Shown here: positions 32,486 through 46,645 of the stretch, piece by piece | How the letters are laid out: every line of letters begins with the position of its first letter | Position numbering within the stretch: the stretch's first letter is position 1 | From: Isoetes taiwanensis | Taxonomy: Eukaryota; Streptophyta; Lycopodiopsida; Isoetales; Isoetaceae | Direction: 5' to 3' | Assembly: GCA_021234155.1 (NCBI GenBank) | Contig: JAJEKV010000004.1 | Coordinates: 11,102,109 to 11,166,108, forward strand | Length of the DNA: 64,000 nucleotides | The notes under the pieces: generated by a model | Seen by the model: only the letters and a program-made list of their open reading frames with translations | Told to the model about the DNA's origin: nothing | Databases searched by the model: none | Program-made: the position numbers and the translations under genes

Positions 32486-33350
32486 CTTAGTGTGCTTCTT
32501 AGTTAGCTTGAGTGTGAGGCATATGCATTCTATCCAGTAGAGTGCATGTGCCAGGATCTTGGACGTATAGGCGATGATGGGATATGTCCCAAAGGCATTC
32601 TCTAGGCCAACACGCACCAAGGGTGCGCATGACTAGGAGGGTCATGCGAGAGAGGAAGTTAGGCATGGTGGGCGATGATGGGACATATCTCTATGCCACG
32701 ATGCAGGGCACGCGCACCTGACCATAGGGGGGTCATGGTGAGGTATAAGTGATCGTGCGCGATGATGGGATCGTGAGATGTTCCCTAGCTTAAACCCTCA
32801 CGGGCATGAGGCACTATGGGTGTACTCGACAACGGGAATTGAGTACAAGGTAGCACTTGATCATGGGCAATGATAGGATCATCTTAAATGGTCCTTAAGC
32901 TCAAATCCTTATAGGGCCATGATCGAGTGCAAGGTAGTAGGGTAACCTTGAGCTAGTAGTTCGGCTCAAGGAGGTAATTAGGGGGGTGGTCCCCTAAAAC
33001 CACAAACTTATTAACTAAACTAACGTAATGTGCTACTCGTGCAGGCCAGTCATAGGGGAACATCGAAGAGGAGCGCATTACGTGGAGATGGGGAGCCATG
33101 ATTTATACTTAAATTATGAACCCTAATAACTTTGTGATAATGTTTTGACTTATTATAAGGAGTAACCTTGTTAAGGCTATATAATTTTGTATAAGTACAA
33201 ATATAGCTTATATTACACGTTAACTGTTTAATAGGAAGTTGATCATTTCAGTTAAATTGAAGTTGTATACTTATGTTGTTTTGCAGGGATAGGGTAGGTT
33301 CGTCACCTTAGCGTAATGCTGAGGACAGCATTATCCTAAGGGGGGGAGAA
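32486..33350 (+). other. Element C 3' UTR with spaced GATGATGGGA motifs and purine tract
   Basis: The motif GCGATGATGGGA or a close variant occurs near 32571, 32671, 32759 and 32867, spaced about 90-110 bp. The stretch ends CCTAAGGGGGGGAGAA at 33350, a polypurine tract directly before TGTGACGTT. No coding is seen. Confidence 0.65.
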
Positions 33351-33360
33351 TGTGACGTTA

Positions 33361-34326
33361 CATCAGAAGTAAGGAAGTTAATTCTTCATGATACTCATAG
33401 TAGCGCAATAGCCGGCCACGCAGGGTTCATGAAAACTTATTTCAAGATAAGAAGTAGTTACTATTGACCTGGCATGAAGAAGGAAATAGCCAACTGCATT
33501 TGGCAATGTCAGCTTTGTCATCAAACGAAAACCGAGCAGCTTCGAATCCCAGGAACCTTGGAACCCTTGGTAGTGCCAACCACTAAGTGGAAGGTTGTGA
33601 GCATGGATTTTATAATCGGACTTCCAAGAACAGCAAGGGGCCATGATGCCTTAATGGTAGTGGTTGACAAGTTATCTACGATGGCGCACTTTTTTGCCAT
33701 GTCGAACCACGGGTACAGCCTTGGATACTGCCTTGCTCTTTGCAAAAGAAATATTTAGATTACATGGGATGCCAAGGGAAATCATCTCAAATAGAGATCC
33801 AAAGTTCATAAGTGCCTTTTGGAAGGACTTCTTTAACACGATCCAAACCAAGCTATTGATGAGCATGGCATATCATCCCCAAACTGATGGTCAAACAGAG
33901 CGTACAAATCGAATTTTAGAAGACGTGTTGAGGAGCTATGTGTGGAACAAGCAATCAAAATGGGGTGACTATATTTACTTGGTAGAGTTTGTATATAATA
34001 GTATCAAGCAAGAATCATCACAAATGTCTCCCTTCATGATTAATTATGGTTATCAATGCTCGACACCAGACACTTGGCATAATCCAGTGTAAAAAGTTGA
34101 AGTTTCTCAACAAATGTTAACCGATATGCAACAGTTAGTGGAAGAAGTTAGAGGATATCTTTCGGCAGCAAGAAGTCGGCAGAAGAGCTTAGCCGATAAG
34201 CATAGGACCGAAAGAGAATTCCAAGTTGGGGATAGTATTTGGCTCAAGATTAAGGTGAAGCAAGCAAAGCTCCGAATTGAAAATTGTAAGAAGCTTGCTC
34301 CAAGATGGGCGGGTCCTTTCAAGCAG
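33361..34326 (+). pseudogene. Element D: integrase fragment
   Basis: A second chromovirus integrase piece starts VRKLILHDTHSS (near 33370), then has CQLCHQTK (both cysteines present), MDFIIGLP, SNRDPKF and DGQTERTNR. It ends in the GPY region at APRWAGPFK (34326). It has stops near 33465 and 34091 and a frameshift near 33700. It begins immediately after the nine-base stub of the 3' LTR of C. Sequence is close to but distinct from C at 31143 onward, so it is a different copy, joined by recombination or deletion. Confidence 0.83.
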
Positions 34327-34733
34327 TGTTGTCAGCTACGTTTAGTACGGTACGGGTATTATACGTACTTAACGTATTAATACCATATGCATACCTCTCA
34401 TTTAAAAAGTACTTTAATACATTTTTTGGAATTATAAAATACTTATAAAATACATAAAATGCGTACTTTACGTACAGTATGTTAAGTACTTCCTGTAATT
34501 TTCTAGAACTATTATTTTTTGTATTGCAGTTGAAATAGTCGCAATAACAACTAGAAGAACTTCAAGTTTTAAATAATGAACCAAAATATATGACTCTAGA
34601 AAAAATTAAGTATTTCTCAAAGTTTTCAATCCAAAATATGTCTATTTAAGAGTTATATATTCTAGTTTGCAATCTACACCCACAGACAAATAAGTTTAAG
34701 TAATTGTTGCTTATTTATTGCATTTGAAGCTAT
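34327..34733. other. AT-rich spacer with TACGTA-rich inverted repeat
   Basis: The spacer has no coding. An inverted repeat pairs CGTACTTAACGTATT (near 34362) with AGTATGTTAAGTACT (near 34476), with TACGTAC motifs between. It could be a small MITE, but no terminal duplication is clear. Confidence 0.35.
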
Positions 34734-37700
34734 GAGAAGAGGATGAGGTAAGAAAACATTTAGCACTTATCGCTACTCATGAGAAACTTGTTGATAGTGA
34801 TTTTCTAATATTAGATAGTGGAGCAGAAAAGTCCATTGCATGCAACCCAAAAATCCTGAAGGAAAAAAAAGGAAGTCAAGGTGGACATATACAAGTTGGA
34901 AATGGTGACTTGCAGAAAATAGAAGATGTTGGAATTCTGGAGTTGTTCGATTTGAATGGTAGAATAGTAAATTTGCAGAATGTGTTGTGTGTACCCAGGC
35001 TGGTTAGAAACTTGATCTCTATATCACAACTGGTTGATATGGGATTAAAGGTTGTATTTGAAAGGTCCCATTGTAAGATTTTTGAAGGAAATGAATTAAA
35101 GTTTTTGGGAAGAAGAGTTGGAAATCTTTTTGGCATAAATTCTCAATCCATTGGAAGTGTTAATTTGACATTGTTATGGCATGAAAGATTCGGGCATACA
35201 AATGTGAAAAATGTTGAATTTATGATAAAACAAGGCTTAATAGCGTCAGCTGATAAGAAAACAGAAAATCACATTTACAGAGGTTGTATGCTTGGAAAAC
35301 ATTCAAGGTTACTATTCTCAAAAGCAAAGGGGAGAGCAAAGAATATTTTAGAACTAATCCATACTGATCTCTGTGGACCCCTAAATGTAAGAGGCATAAC
35401 TGGGAAAAGATATTTCATAACATTTGTAGATGATTTCAGCAGGAAAACAAAATTGCATTGTCTAAAGACAAAGGATCAGGCATTTGAAGCTTTCAAAGCA
35501 TTCTCAGCAGAAGTAGAATGTGAGACAGGAAAAAAGATAAAGTGTGTCAGGTCAGATCGAGGAGGAGAGTATATGTCTGGTAAAATTTTTAGATATTGCA
35601 TTGATAAAGGCATTAAAAGGCAACATACTTGCAGTCACACACCCCAACAAAATGGGGTAGCAGAAAGGAAAAATAAGACAAATGCTACTAGATCAATGCT
35701 AAAACATGATGGCTTACCCAATTTTCTTTGGGAAGAAGCAGTTAAGAGTGTTGTATTAATACAGAATGTGTTGCCATCAAAAAGCTTAGAAGGGAAAAAT
35801 CCAGAGTTTACTTGGTCAGGAAAAACTCCAAGCTATGAAAATTTTAGAGCATATGGTTGTCTTGGATATACACATATTCCTCAGGAATTAAGGCAAAAGC
35901 TGGATGATAGGTCGATTATTACCTATTTAGTAGGTTATGACACTCATTCAAAGGGTTATAGAATGTATGATCCTCTTAGAATGAGAGTACTAGTAAGCAG
36001 GGATGTGACATTTGTTGAAAATACCCTGTATAGACCATTGCTGGATGAATAGGATACAAGGAAGGAGGACAGACCTACTGAAACAAGGAAAATTGCAGAT
36101 ACAAGCACAAAAATAGGGGAAAATGAATCTTAGGATACTTCAGGAGACATGGATTCTGATGATGACAGTATTGAAGATAATAATGATGAAAAGGAATCAA
36201 GGGAAAGACATGAATCTGAATATGAAATAAGCAGTAAACTTAATGAATTGTTAAGAAAAAGGAAAAATGAAGGAGAAAGACTGCAAGAAGAGGTCAACAT
36301 TGACTTACAAAAATTTGGCAGAAAAGAAAATGGAAGAAGTAACAGACTACAATTGCAAAGAGAAAATGTAGAGGAAGGTAATATGGTTTTAGAATCAGGA
36401 ACACCAGAAAACTTTGAGAAGGCAATTAACTCTTTGGACTGTGAAAATTGGAAAGAAGCAATGGCAGAAGAAATGAAACCATTTGACAGAACATCCACAT
36501 ATGAGTTAGTAGATTTGTCAAAAGGGAAAATTGCTATAGGAAATAAATGGGTATACAAAATCAAAATAAATGCAGATGGGAGTCCAAAGTATAAAGCAAG
36601 ATTAGTTGCACAAGGATACTCACAAAGGAAGGGGATTGATTTTGATGAAACATATTCACCTGTGGTAAAATTAGCAAGCATTAGAATGATAATTGCTATC
36701 TCAAATGCTTTAGATCTTGATTTACATCACATGGATGCTTGTACTGTCTTTCTTAATGCAGATTTGGAAGAAGAAGTTTATATGAAACAAGCTCAAGGAT
36801 TCGAAGTAGGTAAAGAAAAAGTATGGAGATTGAAAAAGGCAGTCTATGGCTTAAAGCAATCTCCAAGGCAATGGTATTTTTGCATTGATAATTTTTTGAA
36901 AGAACAAAGTTTTACAAAGCTTGATAATGATGGCAATGTTTACATGCTAAAAAGGGGAAATGAATTTTGCATAATGGCAGTATATGTAGATGATTGAATT
37001 TTACCATCTAACAACTCAGGTTTTCTGAATAATTGCAAGGAAATGCTCAACAACATATACAAAATGACAGACATGGGAGAACTGTCACAATTCTTGGGTA
37101 TTCAAGTTAAAAGGGACAGAACAAACAGGAGGATTTCATTGAATCAAAGTAAGTACATTGATTTAGTTTTAGAAAAATTCAGTATGAAAGAGTGTAATGC
37201 AGTAAGAGCTCCAATACTTGCTGGAAGTAAGTTGTCAAAGAAATTGTGTCCAAAAAATGAGAAAGAAAAGGAGAAAATGAGTAAAGTGCCATATAGGCAG
37301 TTAGTTGGAAGTTTGTTGTTTATTGCTAACAACACAAGGCCAGATATTGCATTTATAGTAAATGTGTTGAGTAAGTACAACAATAACCCAGGGTTTGAAC
37401 ATTGGCTGGCAGCTAAAAAAGTACTAAGATTCCTTGTTTACTGCTCAAGGGACTTAAAATTGAAAAGCTATAGTGATGCAGATTGGTGTAGTGATTTGGA
37501 TGAACGTAAGTCCACTTCAGGTTACATCTTAATGTTAGGAGGGGCACCAGTAAGTTGGAGGAGCAAAAAGCAATCATCAATAGCACTTTCAACAGCAGAG
37601 TCAGGATATGCTGCAACTACTCTAGCTGCCAAGGAGATCATATGGTCTAGGAGATTTTTAAATGAATTGGGAATAAAGCAGGAAGAGAGCACAGTATTAT

Positions 37701-37946
37701 TTTGTGATAATCAGAGCTGCATAGCTATGGCAAGAAATCATGTATTACACGAGAGAACAAAGCATATTGAGATGGAGATGCATTATATAAGAGATATGAT
37801 AAATAAAGGATTCATTCAGTTAAGTTATATCAAGTCTGAAGATCAACTAGCTGACATTATGACAAAAGCATTAGGTTGGAGAAGGTTCTTGAAACTATCA
37901 ACAGAACTAAATTGCAGAGACATTAAATTGTGACATGAAAGGGAAA
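34734..37946 (+). pseudogene. Element F, first part: Ty1/copia protease to RNase H
   Basis: The part starts inside the protease (LILDSGAEKSIAC). It has GAG-pre-integrase and integrase (LWHERFGH, HTDLCGP, FVDDFSR, SDRGGEY, NGVAERKN) in one frame to 36052. Two stops follow near 36050-36130. RT comes next (NKWVYKIK, KARLVAQGYSQ, HHMDACTVFLNADL, KKAVYGLKQSPRQW, then YVDD followed at once by TGA). RNase H follows (SYSDADWCSDLDERKSTSGY, ending 37933). GAAAGGGAAA before 37947 is the purine tract. Coding damage is light. The order PR-IN-RT-RH defines Ty1/copia. The front of the element is missing here and found downstream. Confidence 0.9.
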
Positions 37947-38726
37947 TGTTGGAGTTCATATCACAATTTGTTTATTGATTTTGAAGTGCATACAGTAGAA
38001 GAAATGGATCACAGACAATATCTGTATAAATTTGAGAATACAGAGATACAACCTAAGGTGTTGGATGTAGAAGTATAAGAGCATGCAGTTGAAGTTATAT
38101 CCAGGTCAACATTCGACCTATGTAAATGAAAAGGTTCTTATGGTTAACATTTGATCTAAGTAAATGAAAGGTTCTTATGGTTAATTGTGAACCATTGAAT
38201 AGCAGTTGTGAACCATTGAATTTTAAACAGGGGAATATTCGAAGTCTCGACGAGATGCTTGGAGCCATATTTAGTTTGAATTGGCTCGGTCCAATGCAAG
38301 ATAGCCATGGAGACCATGTTGATCCCGAAAACCTGCTAGCAGCCTGGCATCACCGCCGGACTGTCAAGATAAGATAAGATGTAAGATAGGTTAATTGATA
38401 CTGAGCAACTGTGAGCAGATTCTTTCGAAATTGTGGGAGATCGAATATCAGAAGGGTTCGTGAATTGAATATATATGCGCTACAGTATTTGGTATAGTTC
38501 AAAATCAACAATGGTGAATCATTATTTAAGTCAATGGTTTTGAATGACTTGTTACAATAAATAATGAGTCTACATTGTGAAATTGCTCTATGAAATAGAT
38601 GGTGTATGATGTTATCTTTGTATACAAATGATTAAGTTCTTCATGAGCTTATAATTTGTTGTGATACAATTGTTGGAATTGTTGTAAGTGAATATTTGAC
38701 TTACTCTTAACTCCTAATTTCTTACA
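37947..38726 (+). repeat. Element F LTR (single, shared)
   Basis: The LTR is 780 bp, starting TGTTGGAGTTC after the purine tract and ending TTTCTTACA before the PBS TTGGTATCAGAGCAG (38727-38741). It serves as 3' LTR for the pol part to its left and 5' LTR for the gag part to its right. No second LTR is seen in the window. Confidence 0.85.
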
Positions 38727-40122
38727 TTGGTATCAGAGCAGGGTTAAGATAGAATGGCCAGTAGATTTGGTGCAGGATTATTGAATGCAATAGATGTGTT
38801 CAAAGGAGATTCAGGCTTTCAGGTATGGAAGGAGAAAGTTAAGCATGTGTTACAAGTAGAAGGGTTGTGGGAGTTCGTTGAACCTAATGAGGGGAACAAC
38901 AATATGAGAAGTACTGCAAGCAGAGGAATGGCTATTGCAGAAGAAGGAAGTGGTTCTTCTAATGAAGAAACTGAAGGAGTTCAGACACGAGATGTGATTG
39001 TGACATCTAGGGGTTTGACATTAACACATAATGCAAAAACAAGAGAAGCACAAGGGATTATTATGAGCAAGGTGAGCTCAAGTATAGTCTTGAAATTAAG
39101 AGGTATGAATCCTAGTCAGATGTGGAATTACATGCTTCTTACCTATGAGGAAAAAACATCCTCGCAAATAGATCTGCTGGAAAATGAATTAAGGAGGATG
39201 AAGTTTCATGATAAGGATAATGTTAATGATTTTCTCCAAACATTTGATAACATTATAGTTTATTTGGAGGGAGCAGGAGTTCATTACACACAACAGCAAC
39301 ATGTCTTGGCAATCTCAAGGGCAGTAACTAGTCTTGGAAATATAGCCATGCTTATAAGGACTTTGGCAAAAACAAGAATGGAAGCTGAAAGAATGTTGAA
39401 AACAGAGATAGAACAGAATAGAGTGATTGAAGATGATGAAGCTACTTAAGTTTTATTTACAAAAGGAAAGAGCAAGGATGAAAATAAGAAAAGAGGGAAA
39501 ATTGGCCCATGCTACAACTGCAACCAGTATGGACATTTGAAGATAGATTGTCATACAATGACAAAAGAGATAAATTGCTATAATTGTGGAGGAAGGGGAC
39601 ACTTTGCATCAAACTGCTCATCTCCAAAAATGTACTCAAAGGGAAAGGAAAAAGGAGCAAGAGGAAATTCAGCAGCAAGAGGAAGGGGAAGATTCAAAAA
39701 TGCAGAAGCTAATATGGCAGAAGAAGTTCATCTTGAAGAAGGCATAGGAGGAGAAGAAGATGAGGTAAGAAAACATTCAGCACTTATTGCTACTCATGAG
39801 AAACTTGCTGATAGTGATTTTCTAATATTAGATAGTGGAGCAGAAAAGTCCATTGCATGCAACCCAAAAATCCTGAAGGAAAAGAAAGGAAGTCAAGGTG
39901 GACATAAACAAGTTGGAAATGGTGACTTGCAGAAAATAAGATGTTGGAATTCTGGAGTTGTTCGATTTGAATGGTAGAATAGTAAATTTGCAGAATGTGT
40001 TGTGTGTACCCAGTCTGGTTAGAAACTTGATCTCTATATCACAACTGGTTGATATGGGATTAAAGGTTGTATTTGAAAGGTCCCATTGTAAGATTTTTGA
40101 AGGAAATGAATTAAAGTTTTTG
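38727..40122 (+). pseudogene. Element F, second part: Ty1/copia gag and start of protease
   Basis: After the PBS, gag starts at 38754 (MASRFGAGLLNAIDVF) and runs to 39449, where a single TAA interrupts it. Two CCHC knuckles follow in frame (CYNCNQYGHLKIDC and CYNCGGRGHFASNC). The protease (LILDSGAEKSIAC) matches 34734-35106 almost exactly for about 365 bp. Then the copy ends abruptly at TTAAAGTTTTT. A 2-bp deletion near 39938 shifts the frame. Gag has the UBN2-like core (MKFHDKDNVNDFLQTF). Confidence 0.88.
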
Positions 40123-40139
40123 CGATGAAGGGTCTGGCA

Positions 40140-41212
40140 GCATAGGCAGAATCACCAAGTAAAAGTGGAGGAATGTTAACCTGGATTTGGTCTTTTGTGG
40201 GTTGACCTTTCTTCAATTTTCTGCCACTCAAAGTTACTACTGGTTGCTACAAAATTAGTTTTGAGGCAATTTTTAGTATATGGAACTCTTTTTGAATTGA
40301 TTTGGGTCATGGCTTGATCCTCTTCTTGTAACACAGACATTTATAAACAACCTGCTGTGTGTGACAATACCTTGCAAAAGACATGAATGCCTTTAATGTC
40401 GACTGTAATAGTCATCACCTTTGTCACTCTTTCTGGGTTTCCTCCATAAAAAAATGTGGGAGCCATCAACAGCACAATATACATTTGGCAATCCTGTTGC
40501 ATCATGGAATTCATTTATACATTGAGTTAGTCTTGCTCCAGAAGGCATGGCAAACAAAGCATTGTTTGTGAGGCCAACACTAGTGTAATTTTCTTAGTAT
40601 ATTTCTGCATTGTAGTTGTGCCAATGTAAAATCTTTGTCCCACATGCAAAGGCATGTCACCATGTGACATAAAGTAAAGAACCATGGCAACAACCTTCCT
40701 AGGATCAATAGGGGGGCTAACTTTAACCATTGGCCTGCTCAAATAGGGAACAACTAAACTGACTAGTCTCTCAAAACTGGCCCTTTTCATTTTGTAAAAT
40801 TGGTGCCACATATCATCTTCAAAAGTATATTATCCCACTGTGATCTTTGCCTTGGAGCAATCCAGAATCTTCTAGGTGACCTTCTAACCCTACAGGATCC
40901 AGCTAACATCAAAGCTGAGGTAGCACAGAAGAATATACTGTTATTTTCTTGCAAATCATCGCCATCGAACAGATTCATTGGGTCTTCAAGCTCGTTGAGC
41001 TCAATAAGTTGCAAACAGAACCTTTGGAAGGCAAATCCGATTGTCAGAGCCTGCAAAAGCATGACAATCAGACCGAGAATCACTGGATCCATGATAGAAC
41101 TGTCGGCAAATGCAACCCTATGCAAGAAACATGGCAAACGAAATATCCCACAAAGGTTACCTACCACCAGGAACAGGGAAAGAAGTATCCCACATTTTGG
41201 AGGCCGATTCAA
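40140..41212 (-). pseudogene. PIF/Harbinger-type nuclease pseudogene
   Basis: On the minus strand the order is a hydrophobic leader, the typical RRFWIAPRQRSQWDN motif (near 40870) and FERLVSLVVPYL. Then come the helix region DPRKVVAMVLYF and, near 40456-40475, YCAVDGSH with the first catalytic Asp and HIFLWRKP. The later part GSSHDPNQFKKSSIY is readable to about 40250, across stops. This is the order in plant Harbinger transposases and their domesticated ALP1 relatives. Several frame changes and stops make it a pseudogene. No terminal repeats were found. Confidence 0.72.
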
Positions 41213-41401
41213 ATTTGAAGAGGAATTATCCCATAAAAACTTGCCCTACTGGAATGGATCTACGGACTAGTTCTTCGATGGGCAACCAAATTTTGAGGCC
41301 TAACCGGCGATGTTAGACCTCGAGAGACAGCCTTCTCTTTTCTCCTCCCAAAAAAATACGTATAATTCTGAGTGGAGTCATATAGGACGAGTGGATATTT
41401 T

Positions 41402-41404
<3 letters not shown>

Positions 41405-41476
<72 letters not shown>
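41405..41476 (+). repeat. (AG)n tract, 3' tail of LINE copy G1
   Basis: This is a pure dinucleotide run of 36 units. On the minus strand it follows ATTTCAT at the 3' end of G1, giving ATTTCAT(CT)n. The same junction is at 43215 and 47687. Confidence 0.9.
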
Positions 41477-43217
<1,741 letters not shown>

Positions 43218-43258
43218 AATGTTTTTTATTACTACGTCTACTAAGACCATCAGGTCTA

Positions 43259-45196
43259 TCAGACGTTCAAATTATCTTCTACATCAAACCAATCATCCAA
43301 TGAGCTTCCACAGTCAGAAGCATCATCTGTCTCCTCTAACTCCTCTACCTCATGCTCGTTGTTTTGCAAAAGCATGTCTAAACTTGAAATACAAGCTTTT
43401 CTAACATGTATTACATCTATAATAAAGTTCCCAATGTCGAAAAGGAGGTAAGCCAAATAGATGCGCGGTGTATCTTGCACTCCATATTTCTTTCTCAACA
43501 TCTCGTATGCCGGGCACAATAGAAGAGCATGTGCTTCATCCTCGACCTCATCCTAACCACAAACTCTGCAGAATCGCATATCTCTCGGGATGTTCTTCCA
43601 TCTCCCTTCTTCAATATTCAAGTGATGAGAGCTCAAGCGCATGCAAGATATCTCCTTGCGTTTCACCACAGATATATTACTTTTCAGATATTCTGCTTCT
43701 CTTAGCATGGGATTCATACTACTGCGATATGCCTCCATTTTTGTTTTCGGATTTTTCCATAAAGCTGCATGTATTCCTGTAATCACCCACTCTTGGATTT
43801 CTTTACGTGGACAGTCTTCTATATTCATATTCCATTTATTTAGCCATTCTTTGACATTCCCGTACCATCCATTGGACTTACTTTCCTTCATCGCGAGATA
43901 GGGCAATCTACTATCTTCCATTGCTCGTACTTTGTTCACATAGATCAGTGTCTGGATAAGGGCCTCTCCTTCAAGAGGGATTATCCCGCACTCTGCCAAC
44001 ATCATTTCGTAAGGGGTTTGAGTTTTCACTCCCAATTATGTGCACAAAAATCTTTTTTGAACTTTCTCAACCTGCCTCCATAAACATGCTGGTAAACCTA
44101 GCCCCCATACCTCGCATCCGTACAGGACCACTGATTGCACTAGGACCTTGTATAACATCTTCTTCATGCTCATATTCAGCACATGTGCTTTTTCACAACT
44201 CCTTTGCATAGCATAAAGAGACTTAAGGGCGCCGTTTGTTCTTTGTTCTATGCATTTATTCCATCTGAAGTTCCTGTCCAGCACCAATCCAAGGTACTTG
44301 TGCGAGTCCACAGAGTCTACTTTCTCCCCTTTATAGTAAAAGTCATCGATCTTTCGAGAACCCATGACCATAATTTTAGATTTTGCTAGATTCACTCTCA
44401 TTCCCGTTGAGTCACAAAAATCAGCCAGCCTATCAAGATGTTTTTGAAGCCCTGTCCTTTGTCTGGAAATGAGAACTACATCATCCGCATACAACAAAAG
44501 TGCCAGAACATGTCCTGCAATAGGAGTTCCCGACCCATCATGTTCCATAATCCATTCTTCCAACTCATCGATGAATAGGCCAAACAACGTGGGGGATAAA
44601 GGGCAGCCCTGTTTGACCCCAACATTGCTCACTACCACATCACTACATGTGTTTTTGAAGGGGAAAGATAATTCTATCAGCACTTTTTCATATAGCAATC
44701 TAGTGGCATCCCTGTACTCCACTGGAATATTCAATTTTCTCATCCTCTCCAATAGACATTCTCTGGGTACTGTATCAAAGGCCTTACTGAAATCAATAAA
44801 TGCCAGATATAGGGGTTTTTTCTTACCTTTTACAGCCTCCATTGCTACTTTGATTGTAACCAAGTGATCTATGGTGAAGTGTGACTGTCTGAAATCTGCT
44901 TGTCCCTTAGCTCTCAAATTGTGCCCTTCAGTCCATTTAGTAATTTTGGTCTCCAGTATAGATGCAAATAATTTAGAAAATATATTAGATATTAAAATGG
45001 TCCAGTAATTATTGACGTCAGATTGGTCCCCACCTTTGAAAATAGGCACGACCCAATTAATCTGCCATGTTTTTGGAAAACCTTCAGACAGAGCCATATT
45101 AAACATTCTCATGACATGCTCTACCAATTGACCCCCCGCCCATTTCAGCATTTCTGCCACAAAACCACCTGCATTTGCTGCCTTGCCATTGGCCAA
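43259..45196 (-). pseudogene. LINE G2 reverse transcriptase and C-terminal zinc region
   Basis: The frame 45196-44036 has NGKAANAGGFVAEML, VVPIFKGGD, YLAFIDFSKAFDTVPR, GVKQGCPLSPTLFGLFIDEL and the catalytic LLLYADDVVLIS. The thumb (HKYLGLVLD) and VVLYGCEVWG follow. The frame breaks at 44036, and 44035-43553 continues to CRVCG. A last frame (43519-43259, CPAYEML) completes the zinc-binding end. Two frameshifts are enough to kill it. Confidence 0.88.
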
Positions 45197-45399
45197 CCTG
45201 TTTATTCATGTAGCCACATCATCAGCCGTAATAAAAGGTTCTCTTAAATCCTGTTCCATCATGATCCTCGACTCAATCCCTTCTATCTGATACAATTTCC
45301 TGACATGCTGGAATAATTCCAAGGCATCAATGTTCGGGGCATCTGCAATTTTTCTTTTTATTCTATTCCAAAATGTTTTCGGTTCTTGTATCAGCGCCT

Positions 45400-46533
45400 C
45401 TATATGTTTGGTCTGGCTCTCCCATAGGAAAAATTCTTTCTTCGAATAAGAGCAACATACTTCTTCTTTCTCAATTTCTTAGCATCTCCTTTTGCCTCTA
45501 GAGATTCTCTGCGCTTAGATTTACATGTATCATCATACCAACTGTTGCATGGTATTCGTTTGTGGGTAAAACATCTTTTGGCTGCATCCAGAATGAGCTG
45601 CGTAATTTGTCTATCCAAGTCTGCTGCATGGATTAGAGCCCCCAATTCTGATATCCCTTCCTCGCACGCTTTCTTATACAAATCTGCCTTTTTCCTGTCT
45701 ATCTTTATGTAATGTCCCTGCTGTTCTTCTTTGACAAATCGGGATATGTTCCCTATTCCTAAATGAAATGAAATTGAGTTATGATCTGACTCCGGTTGTT
45801 GCTCCCAAACTTTCAAATGTGTAACTCTTTGAATGACCTCTTCTCCGCCAATAATATAGTCTACAACACTTTTTCCCCTGCAGGTACACTTACCAGATCC
45901 TGGAAACCTGTGTAACCCATTGAGTATTCTCAGGTCCAATCCACTACACATTTCCAGCAACATCTTGCCCATCTGCGTCGTGTATGCCTTGTCTTCTGAG
46001 TGCCTCGCCCAACCTGCTACCTGCAATGCCTCCTCGTCCATCTCTTCCATCCACAAAGGATCCCCATCATGATTGAGGACCGACGCTTGTCTATTAGCAG
46101 TTCTTCCATTAAAATCCCCTACGAGTACATCATCACCTTTGTCTGCGAGTTTAACAATATCCTGCTCCAATTGAAAGAGGGGATCTGCTCTGTCAGTTTT
46201 GCCCTTATCATACGCTTTCTTGTGTATCGGGGCATAATAGCAGCCTGCTAGATACACCTTTCTGTGTCCCAATATCTCTACCCAGACGTATTGTTTTGTG
46301 TTGCTAGTCTGCATCTCTCTCACCAAATGGGCAAATTCTTCTCGAACAAAGCAGACTATTCCTCCATTACTCCTATAACTAACACCTATCTCATTCCATA
46401 CAGATGCTACTCTACGAAAACCAGGTATATCAGGTAATGCATATTGTTCATGTTCCCATGTTTCAACAAATATGATTAAATTCAGATGCTTGAGAACTTC
46501 AGACATGCTACTTACTTTTGAGTCTGTAAGCAT
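45400..46533 (-). pseudogene. LINE G2 APE-type endonuclease
   Basis: The 377-codon frame has FVETWEHEQYALPDIPGF, GGIVCFVREEF, the GDFNGR active-site block, SVVDYIIGG and PESDHNSISFHL. These are the motifs of the exonuclease-endonuclease-phosphatase fold that nicks the target for reverse transcription. It is open throughout, but the frame to RT is broken near 45200-45400. Confidence 0.88.
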
Positions 46534-46645
46534 GTTGATGTTCCATATTCTGATCCTGATGGTCTCGTCTTCCTAGTTGCCAATGATCACCTTTCCTCGC
46601 TTCCATGCAACCTGCTTATTCTGAGTCTTTGCCTCCTTGAATTTC

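Larger units (their letters stand above)
21603..33359 (+). mobile_element. Element C: Ty3/gypsy chromovirus with histone H3-like ORF
   Basis: The order is 5' LTR (21603-23242), PBS (23244-23255), H3-like ORF (23811-24952), triple repeat (25191-25664), ORF-X (25942-27456) and gag (27782-28936). Then come protease, RT, RNase H, integrase and chromodomain (to 32485), a 3' UTR, a purine tract (33337-33350) and the first nine bases of a 3' LTR. The LTR start TGTGACGTTC and parts of the LTR body resemble those of A, so the two are related families. The candidate target duplication is GCGCT at 21598-21602; its partner is lost with the 3' LTR. Several stops and frameshifts in pol indicate a dead but fairly complete copy. 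It inserted, opposite in strand, about 38 bp upstream of ORF1 of E. Confidence 0.88.
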
